Origin: UBA1309 sp047605645
GTDB lineage: Bacteria; Bacteroidota; Bacteroidia; Bacteroidales; Dysgonomonadaceae
Direction: 5' to 3'
Assembly (NCBI GenBank): GCA_047605645.1
Contig: JASGFJ010000028.1
Location: forward strand, 1-64,000
DNA length: 64,000 bases
The notes under the pieces were generated by a model that saw only the letters and a program-made list of their open reading frames with translations, was not told the DNA's origin and made no database searches. Positions 47,024-56,999 of this stretch are shown one piece after another (the first letter of the stretch is position 1; each line of letters starts with the position of its first letter). Made by a program: the position numbers and the translations under genes.

Positions 47024-48700
47024 ATGTGTGGATTTGTAGGAGCATTTGAGCTCAAACTTGATGCAGAGTCTCTGAGACCATTAATTTTAAAGATGGCCAA
47101 AAGGATTCGTCATCGGGGACCTGATTGGTCCGGAATTTATTGTGGAGAAAAAGCGATTCTTGCACACGAGCGTCTTGCTATTGTGGATGTGGCTTCTGGC
47201 GGCCAACCTCAATACAGTAAGGACAAAAACTTAATCCTAGCCGTAAACGGAGAAATTTATAACCATCAGGATATACGAAATCGTCAGGAAGGGAATTATG
47301 AATTTCAGTCAAAATCAGACTGTGAAGTAATCCTCTCTCTATATAAAGAAAAAGGCGTTGATCTGTTTCATGAACTAAACGGCATCTATGCATTTGCCTT
47401 GTACGACAAAGAAAACGATTCTTTTCTGATTGGTCGCGACCATATGGGAATCATCCCTTTGTATTACGGATATGACGATAAAAAACAATTTTTTGTTGCC
47501 AGCGAATTAAAAGCCCTTGAAGGCGTTTGCTCTGAAATACATGAATTCCAACCGGGACATTATTACGACAGCCGGGAAGGAAAAATGACGCAATGGTACA
47601 AACGCGATTGGATGCAATACGACAATGTAAAAGACAACCAATCGGATGTAGCAAAACTGAGACAATCTCTGGAAGATGCCGTACATCGTCAATTAATGTC
47701 GGATGTACCTTATGGAGTACTCCTGTCGGGAGGATTGGATTCATCCATCATCTCAGCCGTTGCTAAAAAATATGCAGCAAAACGAATTGAATCAGGAAGC
47801 AATCAGGATGCCTGGTGGCCTCAACTTCACTCTTTTGCCATTGGACTGAAAGGAGCCCCCGATTTGGTAGCAGCCCGCAAAGTGGCAGATTACATTGGGA
47901 CAATCCACCACGAAATCAACTTCACTATCGACGAGGCTCTGGATGCCTTGAGTGATGTGATTTATCATATTGAAACATACGACGTGACTACGGTTCGCGC
48001 ATCAACGCCAATGTATCTTTTAGCACGTTTCATTAAATCAATGGGCGTTAAAATGGTTCTATCAGGAGAAGGTTCGGATGAACTTTTCGGTGGATATCTT
48101 TATTTCCACAAAGCTCCAAACCCAAAAGCGTTGCATGAAGAAACCGTGCGTAAGCTGGACAAACTTCACCTGTATGACTGCCTTCGTGCAAACAAAACAT
48201 TAGCTGCCTGGGGCGTAGAAGGGCGCGTGCCTTTTCTGGATATCGAATTCATGGATACGGCTATGCGCCTGAACCCAAAAGACAAAATGTGCGGCCATGG
48301 AAAGATAGAGAAACATATCCTTCGCGAGGCTTTCGAAAACTATCTTCCCGAAAGCGTAACCTGGAGACAAAAAGAGCAATTCTCTGACGGAGTAGGCTAC
48401 AACTGGATTGACACCTTGAAAGAAGTTGCCGCCAGAAAAGTTTCCGACGAGCAGATGCTAAAAGCTTCGGAACGATTCCCAATCAATCCGCCGATGACAA
48501 AAGAGGAATATTGGTACAGAACCATGTTTGAAGAACATTTCCCTTCTGATTCCGCAGCAGAAACAGTCCCCTCCGTTCCTTCGGTAGCTTGCAGCACACC
48601 GATAGCTCTGGAATGGGATGAAGCATTCAAAAACAGCAACGATCCTTCAGGAAGAGCAGCATCAGTGCATGCCGCAGCATATAGCAAGCCACACGAATAA
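47024..48700 (+). CDS. asnB: Asparagine synthase B (glutamine-hydrolysing)
   Basis: This 558-residue enzyme makes asparagine from aspartate, ATP and glutamine. The class II glutaminase domain begins at Cys2 (MCGFVG) with RHRGPDWSG and VNGEIYNHQ. The synthetase domain has the PP-loop SGGLDSSII near 238 and SGEGSDELFGGYLYF. The last 40 residues are a low-complexity Ser/Ala-rich tail. It lies within the nitrogen-assimilation cluster. Confidence 0.95.
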   Translation: MCGFVGAFELKLDAESLRPLILKMAKRIRHRGPDWSGIYCGEKAILAHERLAIVDVASGGQPQYSKDKNLILAVNGEIYNHQDIRNRQEGNYEFQSKSDCEVILSLYKEKGVDLFHELNGIYAFALYDKENDSFLIGRDHMGIIPLYYGYDDKKQFFVASELKALEGVCSEIHEFQPGHYYDSREGKMTQWYKRDWMQYDNVKDNQSDVAKLRQSLEDAVHRQLMSDVPYGVLLSGGLDSSIISAVAKKYAAKRIESGSNQDAWWPQLHSFAIGLKGAPDLVAARKVADYIGTIHHEINFTIDEALDALSDVIYHIETYDVTTVRASTPMYLLARFIKSMGVKMVLSGEGSDELFGGYLYFHKAPNPKALHEETVRKLDKLHLYDCLRANKTLAAWGVEGRVPFLDIEFMDTAMRLNPKDKMCGHGKIEKHILREAFENYLPESVTWRQKEQFSDGVGYNWIDTLKEVAARKVSDEQMLKASERFPINPPMTKEEYWYRTMFEEHFPSDSAAETVPSVPSVACSTPIALEWDEAFKNSNDPSGRAASVHAAAYSKPHE

Positions 48701-48722
48701 CAAGCGAAGAAACATCGAATGT

Positions 48723-48742
48723 AAAGAGAATACATCTCTTTT
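48723..48742 (+). terminator. Weak hairpin after asnB
   Basis: A 7-base stem (48723-48729 with 48735-48741) with a 5-base loop follows asnB by 22 bases. The T tail is short. Confidence 0.45.
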
Positions 48743-48762
48743 GTATCAAGTTGTTTAAAAAC

Positions 48763-48793
48763 TTGCTAGTATTAAGGAATAAGGCTACCTTTG
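48763..48793 (+). promoter_or_regulatory. dapF promoter, with the -7 element inside a hairpin
   Basis: TTG at 48763-48765 and TACCTTTG at 48786-48793 are 20 bases apart. The -7 element lies within a perfect 10-base palindrome with a 4-base loop (48781-48804), which could also be read as the end of the asnB transcript. Confidence 0.6.
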
Positions 48794-48906
48794 TAGGTAG
48801 CCTTTCTTGTCGTTTCTAATGTTCCACTTTCAGAATGACGGATCGGCAACAAGCGATAGGAATCAATCAGAATAAATATAATTAGCGAAACTAAATACAA
48901 AATTAA

Positions 48907-49743
48907 ATGGCAAAATTGAAGTTTACTAAGATGCACGGTGCGGGAAACGACTACATCTACATGAACGGTTTTACCCAAAACATAGAAAATCCATCAGAAC
49001 TGGCCATAAAACTAAGTGACAGGCACTTTGGAATAGGCTCGGATGGCCTTGTCCTGATCCTCCCCTCTGAAATTGCAGATATCCGTATGCAGATGTTTAA
49101 CTCAGACGGTTCCGAAGCGGAAATGTGCGGTAATGCCTCCCGCTGTGTTGGAAAATATGCATTTGACAACGGATTAACAGAGAAGACTCGTATTTCTCTG
49201 GAAACCAAGGCAGGTATTAAATACATCTCTTTGCTGGAAGGCGATGCCAATGCACGTAAGGTTACTGTAGATATGGGCGAACCTATCCTGGAAGCTGCAG
49301 AAATCCCGGTTGTAGCACCTCAGTCACCGGTACTGGATCTGCCATTGACAATTGACGGAAAAGAATGGAAAATGACATGTGTGTCAATGGGCAATCCCCA
49401 TGCTGTGACTTTTACCACCGGTATTAAAGACTTGAATCTACCGGAGATCGGTCCGAAATTTGAAACAAACGCTGTATTTCCGCGTAAAACAAATACCGAA
49501 TTCATCGAAGTCGTAGATCGAAAAACATTGAATATGCGTGTATGGGAACGCGGAGCCGGAGAAACTCTGGCTTGCGGAACAGGAGCCTGCGCATCGGCCG
49601 TGGCTGCCGTGTTGAAAGGACTGACCGATCGGGAAGTAACCATTCACCTACTGGGTGGAGATTTACATATCGAATGGCGCGAATCCGACAATCACGTCTA
49701 CATGACCGGAGAAGCTGTTACCGTATTCAGTGGAGAAATTTAA
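48907..49743 (+). CDS. dapF: Diaminopimelate epimerase
   Basis: This 278-residue enzyme converts LL- to meso-diaminopimelate for lysine and peptidoglycan. The two catalytic Cys are C74 in CGNASRC and C223 in ACGTGACASA, and the start KMHGAGNDYIY is typical. It lies 92 bases upstream of dapL, the preceding step of the pathway. Confidence 0.96.
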   Translation: MAKLKFTKMHGAGNDYIYMNGFTQNIENPSELAIKLSDRHFGIGSDGLVLILPSEIADIRMQMFNSDGSEAEMCGNASRCVGKYAFDNGLTEKTRISLETKAGIKYISLLEGDANARKVTVDMGEPILEAAEIPVVAPQSPVLDLPLTIDGKEWKMTCVSMGNPHAVTFTTGIKDLNLPEIGPKFETNAVFPRKTNTEFIEVVDRKTLNMRVWERGAGETLACGTGACASAVAAVLKGLTDREVTIHLLGGDLHIEWRESDNHVYMTGEAVTVFSGEI

Positions 49744-49835
49744 TTAAATAACTTCTCCCGAAAACTCAACATACAGCATATTCTCTTTGCGATATGAAAA
49801 CAAAAAAAATAACAAAATAAAATACAAATCAATCT

Positions 49836-51068
49836 ATGGCATTTATAAACGAAAATTACTTGAAATTACCTGGGAGCTATCTCTTTTCGGATATCGCAAG
49901 AAAAGTGAACGAATTCAAAGCAGCAAATCCCGAAGCAAATATCATCCGTTTGGGAATTGGGGATGTAACCAAACCGCTTCCTCCTGCTGTTATCGGAGCG
50001 CTACACAAAGCAGTAGACGAAATGAACGTGGCTGAAACATTCAGAGGGTACGGACCGGAACAAGGTTATGACTTTCTGGTAAACACCATTGTTGAAAACG
50101 ATTATAAAGCACGCGGATTGGATATTGCTGCTGACGAAATTTTTGTCAGCGACGGAGCTAAAAGCGATACCGGAAACATCGGAGATATTCTTGGTGTGAA
50201 CAACCTGGTGGCTATTACCGACCCGGTTTACCCTGTCTATATTGACACCAACGTAATGGCCGGCAGATCAGGTAACCTTCAGGCTGACGGAAAATGGGAC
50301 AGATTAACTTATCTGCCTTGTACTGCTGAAAACAATTTTATTCCGGAATTGCCGAAGCAAAAAGTCGATATCGTTTATTTATGCTTTCCAAACAATCCAA
50401 CCGGAACAACACTGACCCGGGAACAACTTAAGGTATGGGTGGATTACGCGATTGAGAATAAAGTGTTGATTTTGTTCGACAGCGCTTACGAAGCATTCAT
50501 CACCGAAAGCGACGTACCTCACAGCATCTACGAAATTGAAGGAGCAAAACAAGTAGCTATCGAATTCCGCAGCTTCTCTAAAACAGCCGGATTTACCGGA
50601 ACCCGTTGCGCATACACCGTTATTCCGAAAGATCTAATGGCATACACCGAAGCAGGAGAGGCTGTTTCTCTGAACAAACTTTGGAATCGCCGCCACACAA
50701 CAAAATTCAACGGCGTACCGTATGTGATTCAGCGTGCAGCCGAAGCTTGTTATTCCGAAGAAGGGAAAAAAGAAGTTCGTGCTAATATCGAATTCTATCT
50801 TAACAATGCAAATATTATTCGCAACGGACTTCTTCAACAAGGCCTGAATGTGTTTGGAGGAGTAAACTCTCCTTACATCTGGGTAAAAACACCAAAAGGA
50901 ATGAATTCCTGGGGATTTTTCGACTACCTGCTTCACGAACTGAATATTGTCGGAACTCCGGGTGTTGGCTTCGGACCGAGTGGCGAAGGATACCTACGTC
51001 TGACTGCATTCGGCACACTGGAAAACACAAAAGAGGCCGTGAGCAGATTTAAAAATATATCTCTATAA
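49836..51068 (+). CDS. dapL: LL-diaminopimelate aminotransferase
   Basis: This 410-residue PLP enzyme converts tetrahydrodipicolinate to LL-diaminopimelate in one step, bypassing the succinylase and acetylase routes. Blocks include YLFSDIARKV, RLGIGDVTKPLP, FVSDGAKSDTGNI, FPNNPTGTT, and the PLP-binding Lys249 in SFSKTAGFTGTRCAY. It follows dapF and precedes the class III glutamine synthetase by 47 bases. Confidence 0.96.
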   Translation: MAFINENYLKLPGSYLFSDIARKVNEFKAANPEANIIRLGIGDVTKPLPPAVIGALHKAVDEMNVAETFRGYGPEQGYDFLVNTIVENDYKARGLDIAADEIFVSDGAKSDTGNIGDILGVNNLVAITDPVYPVYIDTNVMAGRSGNLQADGKWDRLTYLPCTAENNFIPELPKQKVDIVYLCFPNNPTGTTLTREQLKVWVDYAIENKVLILFDSAYEAFITESDVPHSIYEIEGAKQVAIEFRSFSKTAGFTGTRCAYTVIPKDLMAYTEAGEAVSLNKLWNRRHTTKFNGVPYVIQRAAEACYSEEGKKEVRANIEFYLNNANIIRNGLLQQGLNVFGGVNSPYIWVKTPKGMNSWGFFDYLLHELNIVGTPGVGFGPSGEGYLRLTAFGTLENTKEAVSRFKNISL

Positions 51069-51115
51069 AACAGCGTAATAAGCAGTACAAACACTAAACA
51101 AACATCGTATCAACC

Positions 51116-53302
51116 ATGGCTAAACAAAGATTCAAAGCCGTTGCAACTGCAGCAGCTCGTAAGCCGGTAGAAGTGAAGGCTCCGGGACAGAAAACCTCGG
51201 AGTATTTCGGAAAGAAAGTGTTCAATCGAAAAGCGATGTCCCAATACCTTTCCAAAGAGACCTTCAAAGCAATAAGCAAGGTGATTGACAAAGGCGAAAC
51301 CATCGATCGCGGCATTGCCGAACACGTAGCTGCAGGAATGAGAATGTGGGCATTGGAAAACGGTGCCACACACTACACCCACTGGTTTCATCCCTTGACT
51401 GACGGTACGGCAGAAAAGCACGATGCTTTTGTCGAACATGACGGGATGGGAGGAATGATCGAAGAATTCAGTGGGAAAATACTGGCACAGCAGGAACCTG
51501 ATGCTTCCAGCTTCCCATCGGGAGGTTTACGCAACACCTTCGAGGCTCGCGGATATTCTGCCTGGGATCCGACATCTCCTGCGTTCATTATGGAAGATAC
51601 ACTGTGTATTCCGACCATCTTCATCTCTTACACCGGTGAATCGCTTGATTACAAGACCCCGCTGCTGAAATCCATTTCCTCAGTAAATAAAGCCGCAACA
51701 GAAGTTTGCCATTATTTTCATCCGGAAGTGAGTAAAGTATATTCTTATCTGGGGTGGGAACAAGAATATTTCCTGGTCGATGAAGATTTGTACGCAGCAC
51801 GTCCGGATCTTGCGTTGACCGGACGAACGCTCATGAGTCACGAAAGTGCTAAAAACCAGCAATTGGAAGACCACTACTTCGGCTCTATTCCTGAACGCGT
51901 CATCAAGTTCATGGAAGAACTGGAGTTTGAATCTTATGCATTGGGAATTCCCGTGAAAACCCGCCACAATGAAGTAGCTCCCAATCAGTTTGAGTTCGCC
52001 CCAATCTATGAAGAGTGTAATTTGGCTGTGGATCACAACCTACTGTTGATGTCTCTGATGCGTAAAGTGGCACGCCGCCATAATTTCCGCGTATTACTTC
52101 ACGAAAAACCATTTAAAGGAATCAACGGTTCGGGCAAGCACAACAACTGGTCGCTGGGAACAGACACCGGTATCAACCTGCTTTCTCCGGGAAAAAACAC
52201 GGAAGAAAACCTCTTGTTCATAACCTTTGTGGTAAATATTCTGGCTGCCGTCTACAAAAACAACGGCATGCTCAAAGCTTCTATTGCAAGTGCAACGAAT
52301 GCACATCGCCTGGGAGCTAACGAAGCACCACCGGCTATTATCTCGGTGTTTCTGGGGACAGAAGTAAGCAGCATTCTCGATAAATTCGAAAAAAGCTCCG
52401 TAGAAGATGCAATCAACGCTATCGGAAAAAAAGGAGTCAGCCTGGGAGTAGGGCAGATTCCGGAAATCATTTTTGACAACACCGATCGAAACCGCACCTC
52501 TCCTTTTGCATTTACAGGCAATAGATTTGAATTTCGCGCCGTGGGTTCATCTGCAAACTGCGCCTCAGCAATGACTGCGCTGAACGCATCTGTAGCCGAA
52601 CAGCTTCGTGTCTTCAAAGAAGAAGTAGACAAGTTGATTGCTGAAGGTAAAACCAAACAGGAAGCCTTGTATAAAGTATTGAAGAAATATATCAAAGAAT
52701 CACGTCCTATTCGTTTCAATGGAAATGGATATAGCGACGAATGGAAAGCAGAAGCAGCGAAACGGAATCTCGACTGCCAGACCAGTGTTCCTTTGATTTA
52801 TGACAGCTATACTTCTTCCCAGAGCATTAAAACCTTTGACGGCATACTCAGTGAATTGGAACTGCATGCCCGTAACGAAGTGAAATGGGAAATCTACACA
52901 AAGAAAATCCAAATCGAATCGCGCGTACTGGGTGACTTGTCACTCAATCATATCATCCCGGTAGCTATTCAGTACCAATCCGTATTGCTCAAGAACGTGG
53001 CAAGCCTGAAAGAAATTTATCCGGATCCGGTGAAGTTTGAAGAGCTTGCAGCCGAACAACTTCGATTGATTGAAAAAGTATCCGGTCATGTGAATGCCAT
53101 CAACGCAAAAGTGCATCAAATGATTGACGCACGCAAAGTGGCTAATGCAATTGAATCGGAACGCGAGAAAGCGATTGTCTACCACGACGATGTAGCTCCA
53201 TTCTTTGAGCTCATCCGATATCACATCGACAAACTGGAAATCATTGTTGATAACGAAATGTGGACACTGCCTAAATACAGAGAATTGCTATTTATCCGAT
53301 AA
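51116..53302 (+). CDS. glnN: Glutamine synthetase, class III
   Basis: This 728-residue enzyme is a class III glutamine synthetase, the large form first described in Bacteroides. Diagnostic blocks are THYTHWFHPLTDGTAEKHD, GWEQEYFLVDEDL, KTRHNEVAPNQFEFAP, INGSGKHNNWSLGTDTG, and NRTSPFAFTGNRFEFRAVGSSAN. It probably shares a transcript with dapF and dapL. Confidence 0.96.
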   Translation: MAKQRFKAVATAAARKPVEVKAPGQKTSEYFGKKVFNRKAMSQYLSKETFKAISKVIDKGETIDRGIAEHVAAGMRMWALENGATHYTHWFHPLTDGTAEKHDAFVEHDGMGGMIEEFSGKILAQQEPDASSFPSGGLRNTFEARGYSAWDPTSPAFIMEDTLCIPTIFISYTGESLDYKTPLLKSISSVNKAATEVCHYFHPEVSKVYSYLGWEQEYFLVDEDLYAARPDLALTGRTLMSHESAKNQQLEDHYFGSIPERVIKFMEELEFESYALGIPVKTRHNEVAPNQFEFAPIYEECNLAVDHNLLLMSLMRKVARRHNFRVLLHEKPFKGINGSGKHNNWSLGTDTGINLLSPGKNTEENLLFITFVVNILAAVYKNNGMLKASIASATNAHRLGANEAPPAIISVFLGTEVSSILDKFEKSSVEDAINAIGKKGVSLGVGQIPEIIFDNTDRNRTSPFAFTGNRFEFRAVGSSANCASAMTALNASVAEQLRVFKEEVDKLIAEGKTKQEALYKVLKKYIKESRPIRFNGNGYSDEWKAEAAKRNLDCQTSVPLIYDSYTSSQSIKTFDGILSELELHARNEVKWEIYTKKIQIESRVLGDLSLNHIIPVAIQYQSVLLKNVASLKEIYPDPVKFEELAAEQLRLIEKVSGHVNAINAKVHQMIDARKVANAIESEREKAIVYHDDVAPFFELIRYHIDKLEIIVDNEMWTLPKYRELLFIR

Positions 53303-53333
53303 ATAACAAACAATCTCTTTACATACTAAAGAC

Positions 53334-53368
53334 AAAAATCCCGGAGTAGCGTATACTTCGGGATTTTT
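53334..53368. terminator. Bidirectional terminator between glnN and the convergent gene
   Basis: A 14-base stem (53334-53347 with 53355-53368, one wobble) has five A at one end and T at the other, and lies between convergent stops. Confidence 0.9.
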
Positions 53369-53384
53369 TCTTTACAAATGCTTG

Positions 53385-54638
53385 TTATTTGTATTCTTTC
53401 TTCAGCTTATTAACTGCCTTTTCCAATGATTCGGTCGGTTCGATAATGTTGTAATCGTACCAGAATTTTTCATCCAGAAAACTACTTATCTTATCCGATA
53501 ATACGTCATCGGGATGGAAAGATTCGCGGTTTGATATTTTCTCCAGCGGCTTGTCAACCCGGTTTGTCACTACAAATTCGGACATGACCGTATAATTGGT
53601 TGCAAATAACTTCCGCTTCCAATCACATTTAAACTTAATTTCAGAGCGAATATAATTCAACGAAGAAACACCTTCGTCTCTCTTGTAAGTAACCAAATAG
53701 GAGACTCGCGTCGGCGTAAATCTCAAGCCAAAAGGCCTTTTCTTTAAGATAATGTTTGTCACCTTGTCTTTGTTGGACATATCCAACTCGAATTCAGCTC
53801 TGGAGAGCGTGAAAGTCTCCCGGTCAATAAATAGAGTTCCTTCATAAAGCGGCTCTTCGATTTTCACCGTCGGCTTAAAAGCAATCATGTAATGCAGGCG
53901 ACCATCGATATTCACATAATCATGGAAAGAAAATGAATAAAGCGGCAAGGCATCCTGATTCATTAGAATATCTGTATTCTTGACCAGATCCAGATATATG
54001 GAAAGTGTCGGACCTCCGACTAATTTAACAGCAAGCGTATCGTCTGTTTTAGGGCTAAGGAGTTTACGCCCTTTCAACACCTTCACTTTGTCCTTGCTGA
54101 TATCTTCTGTGTACGGAGATTTATTCACATCGGTCACAGCCTCCGAAATAGAGATAAATCGTTTTCCTTTCTGCACTGTTTCTCGATAGAAACCTGTATT
54201 TAGGGAAGGTTGCGCATTGTAATTCTCACGGATGTTTTTGATGGCTCTTTGCACAACTTCCCGCGGATCAATATTAACCACTTCCACTTCCTTAAGCTTT
54301 ACTGCATTTGGCTCAAGATAAAAGACCTGATTACCGGTATTGTTCTCTTCGATCGGATACCGGGCAGAGATGTAACCCAAAGATGATATAACAAGAACAC
54401 GGGAATGCCCGCTTCGTTTCACCTTCAGCAGAAAAGTGCCATCGGCATTGGTAATGGTACCTATATTTGTCCCCAGCATGCTTACATTGACATATTCCAG
54501 TATGCGGTTTGTCTTTTTATCCTTCACCAGACCGCCGACAGTAAACATGTCGGAACTACTTTGAGCCATTGTCGGAGCTATCAGGGGATAATAGCACAAA
54601 AAAGAACAAATGAGCAAAAATATACGAACTCGTTTCAT
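53385..54638 (-). CDS. Exported protein with carboxypeptidase-regulatory-like domain
   Basis: I set the start at the ATG at 54638, which gives 417 residues and the signal peptide MKRVRIFLLICSFLCYYPLIAPTMA. The longer frame upstream lacks a credible signal. After it come a carboxypeptidase-regulatory-like beta-sandwich (about 30-115; GTNIGTITNADGTFLLKV) and a C-terminal DUF5686-like region (about 120-400; VVQRAIKNIRENY). Such proteins in Bacteroidota are exported and sometimes outer-membrane linked. Function is unknown. Confidence 0.8.
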   Translation of the reverse strand: MKRVRIFLLICSFLCYYPLIAPTMAQSSSDMFTVGGLVKDKKTNRILEYVNVSMLGTNIGTITNADGTFLLKVKRSGHSRVLVISSLGYISARYPIEENNTGNQVFYLEPNAVKLKEVEVVNIDPREVVQRAIKNIRENYNAQPSLNTGFYRETVQKGKRFISISEAVTDVNKSPYTEDISKDKVKVLKGRKLLSPKTDDTLAVKLVGGPTLSIYLDLVKNTDILMNQDALPLYSFSFHDYVNIDGRLHYMIAFKPTVKIEEPLYEGTLFIDRETFTLSRAEFELDMSNKDKVTNIILKKRPFGLRFTPTRVSYLVTYKRDEGVSSLNYIRSEIKFKCDWKRKLFATNYTVMSEFVVTNRVDKPLEKISNRESFHPDDVLSDKISSFLDEKFWYDYNIIEPTESLEKAVNKLKKEYK

Positions 54639-54885
54639 AGCATTTATATAAATAGAGGTTAGTATCAAATAAACAATTAAAAAAAGGTAAAGTTGTTTAT
54701 TTCCAGGAATAAAAAAGTTAAATACAATCATTTTTGAAACAGGTATACCCGCCTCTGTCGGAAGGACATTTTTTACCATCCAAAAAAATCAGAGCCTCTT
54801 ACTCTTTCGCGCAGAAACCAGCAAAAGAAAAGGTGAAATCAAATAAATAAACAGAAGTAAGAAACCTCCGGAAAAAGCAAGGAAA

Positions 54886-55824
54886 CTATTTGCGTACAGA
54901 CGGCTTTCGTTGCAGATTAGAGGCTGCAATAGCCAGCAGTATAATAACGACACCCAGCCAGCGTATAACCCCAACCGATTCATGCAGGAAAAGCACGGAG
55001 GAGAAAGTGGCTACGGGCAATTCTGCTGCACTCAAAATGGAACCGATGGCGACACCGACACGCGGCACACCCGCCGAAAAGAAAAAAGGAGGAATCACCG
55101 TACCCAACAGAGCAAGTGCCATTCCCCAAAGATACAAACCATCGGTGAACACACCATTGATAAGAAACAGAGGTGGAAAAATCACCCAGGTAATAAAGCA
55201 GGAGCCGGTAATCATCCAGGCACTTTTTTTCAGCACAGGAAGTTCGTTTCCGACTCTACCGCTCGAAATCAGGAAAACAGCATAACAACAAGCTGCCAAC
55301 AAACCATATCCAACACCCACAGGATCGAAACTGCTGGCTTTCTCGGAGAGAAGCCCTGCAGCCAAAACAGAACCTGCGAGCACGACAAAAACAAGTACAA
55401 GCTGGCGTAATGTTGGTTTTTTCTTGAAAACAACGGCTTCAATCAGTGTGCTGATCCAGAGATATTGCATCAGAAGAATAATAGCCAGAGAAGCGGGCAA
55501 AAATTTGATGCTTTGGTAGTAGAAAATACCGACCAGCCCGGTGAAACAGCCGGCCAATGCTATTTGCCACCACGGCGTTCTTTTTTTGCTTGGCTGCACT
55601 GCACCGGAAATTTCGGGCGACGTATTTTTATGTTTTGTCCTTTTTAGCTGTTTGAAAAGCGCATAAAGCAACCAGAGTGTGACCATACCGCAAGTAGTCT
55701 GACTCCCGGTGACTTCCCCTAGAGTATACCCCTGCGCATAGGCAAATTTAACAATAGTAGATAAAAACCCGAAGCTGCAAGCTCCGAGAAATACGAGAAT
55801 ACCTCCTTTTAGACTTTCATTCAT
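54886..55824 (-). CDS. EamA-family (DMT) membrane exporter
   Basis: This 312-residue protein has ten membrane segments in two EamA repeats (about 8-150 and 165-305), with GVLVFLGACSFGFLSTIVKFA at the start and the second repeat ending VVIILLAIAASNL. The drug/metabolite transporter superfamily exports amino acids or other metabolites; substrate unknown. Its promoter lies at 55889-55919. Confidence 0.88.
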   Translation of the reverse strand: MNESLKGGILVFLGACSFGFLSTIVKFAYAQGYTLGEVTGSQTTCGMVTLWLLYALFKQLKRTKHKNTSPEISGAVQPSKKRTPWWQIALAGCFTGLVGIFYYQSIKFLPASLAIILLMQYLWISTLIEAVVFKKKPTLRQLVLVFVVLAGSVLAAGLLSEKASSFDPVGVGYGLLAACCYAVFLISSGRVGNELPVLKKSAWMITGSCFITWVIFPPLFLINGVFTDGLYLWGMALALLGTVIPPFFFSAGVPRVGVAIGSILSAAELPVATFSSVLFLHESVGVIRWLGVVIILLAIAASNLQRKPSVRK

Positions 55825-56157
55825 TCCAATAAATGATTAACTCAGATTGTTTGAACCGGATTTAACTCCGTTTTTTTAATAAGGGTGACAAAGGTAACAT
55901 TTTGATATGTATATTTCAACCGTATCGAGAAAATATACAAGATATAGACCACTTATAATACAGAAGCAAGAGCAAATATGTCTTTCTGTATAGCTAACCG
56001 AAAATCACAACGCATTCAGGTCAAAAAACAAGTTTAAAACGGTTTAATTTTCTATACGAAACGAAAGATGACAGACTGCTACCAACGACTTAATTTGCAG
56101 AATAACCATTTATGTTTGTCAAAATTCGCTAAATTTGTATTCTAATCAAATCAGTGT
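55825..56157. other. Divergent promoter region between eamA and glsA
   Basis: This 333-base region carries the eamA promoter on the minus strand and two candidate -7 elements for glsA on the plus strand, TATGTTTG at 56111-56118 and TAAATTTG at 56130-56137. No coding sequence was seen. Confidence 0.6.
55889..55919 (-). promoter_or_regulatory. Promoter of the EamA gene
   Basis: On the minus strand a TTG at 55919-55917 is followed 20 bases later by TACCTTTG at 55896-55889, a full consensus promoter. Confidence 0.65.
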
Positions 56158-56991
56158 ATGGGTAAAGGAAGATTTCAGATAAATGTGAGGGAAGTGGCGG
56201 CATCGAAAATACCGAATCTGTACTCCCGAATTCCCCACTTTTTGTTCCGTTATCTTGAAAAGAAAATTCATCAAGACGAACTCAACGAGATTCTGACAAT
56301 CAATAGAGACAAAGACGGTGTGGATTTTATGCAGGGAGCTATCGACTATTTCGAACTAAAGTTCCATGTCATCGGATTGGAAAACCTGCCGGCAGATCGC
56401 GCTTTAATTTTTGCATCGAATCATCCGCTGGGAGGAATGGACGGCATTTGCCTGTCTGCTTTGATTGGCAAACACTATGATCACAAAATAAAATACCTGG
56501 TCAACGATATCCTCTACTACATCGATAATCTGCGTAACATCTTTATTCCAATTAATAAATACGGGCGGCAATCGCGTGAAACACGCAACATGATGGATGA
56601 AGCTTTTCGATCAGACAATCAAATAATTACTTTTCCGGCAGGCCTTTGTTCCCGCCGAGTCAACGGTGTCGTGCAGGATTTGCCGTGGGGAAAGAACTTT
56701 ATACAAAAGGCTGTGGAATACAAGCGAGATGTTGTCCCGGTGTTTTTCGATGGAAAAAATTCGAACTTTTTCTACCGGCTGGCAAACATCCGGAAGAAGC
56801 TGGGGATAAAATTCAACTTCGAAATGCTATATTTGCCGGACGAGATGTTTAAAAACAAAGGGAAAACTTTTACAGTTTATTTCGGACGACCTATTCCCTG
56901 GCAGACCTTCGACAAAAGTAAATCCCCTTTCCAATGGGCACAATATGTGAAAGAAATATCCGTCCGACTGAAAACATCAACAAAGAAATAA
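56158..56991 (+). CDS. glsA: Lysophospholipid acyltransferase-type O-acyltransferase, GlsA-like
   Basis: This 277-residue protein has a PlsC-like fold with the acyltransferase motif NHPLGGMDG near residue 87 (His and Asp five residues apart rather than the usual four) and FPAGLCSRR near 160. In Bacteroides thetaiotaomicron the equivalent GlsA adds the second acyl chain to make glycine lipids. It lies 8 bases upstream of the GNAT N-acyltransferase, the GlsB partner, which supports the assignment. Confidence 0.83.
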   Translation: MGKGRFQINVREVAASKIPNLYSRIPHFLFRYLEKKIHQDELNEILTINRDKDGVDFMQGAIDYFELKFHVIGLENLPADRALIFASNHPLGGMDGICLSALIGKHYDHKIKYLVNDILYYIDNLRNIFIPINKYGRQSRETRNMMDEAFRSDNQIITFPAGLCSRRVNGVVQDLPWGKNFIQKAVEYKRDVVPVFFDGKNSNFFYRLANIRKKLGIKFNFEMLYLPDEMFKNKGKTFTVYFGRPIPWQTFDKSKSPFQWAQYVKEISVRLKTSTKK

Positions 56992-56999
56992 AAACAAAT

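Noticed and set aside
54789..54983. 64-codon minus-strand frame overlapping the end of the EamA gene
   Set aside because: Shadow frame with no supported start or domain.
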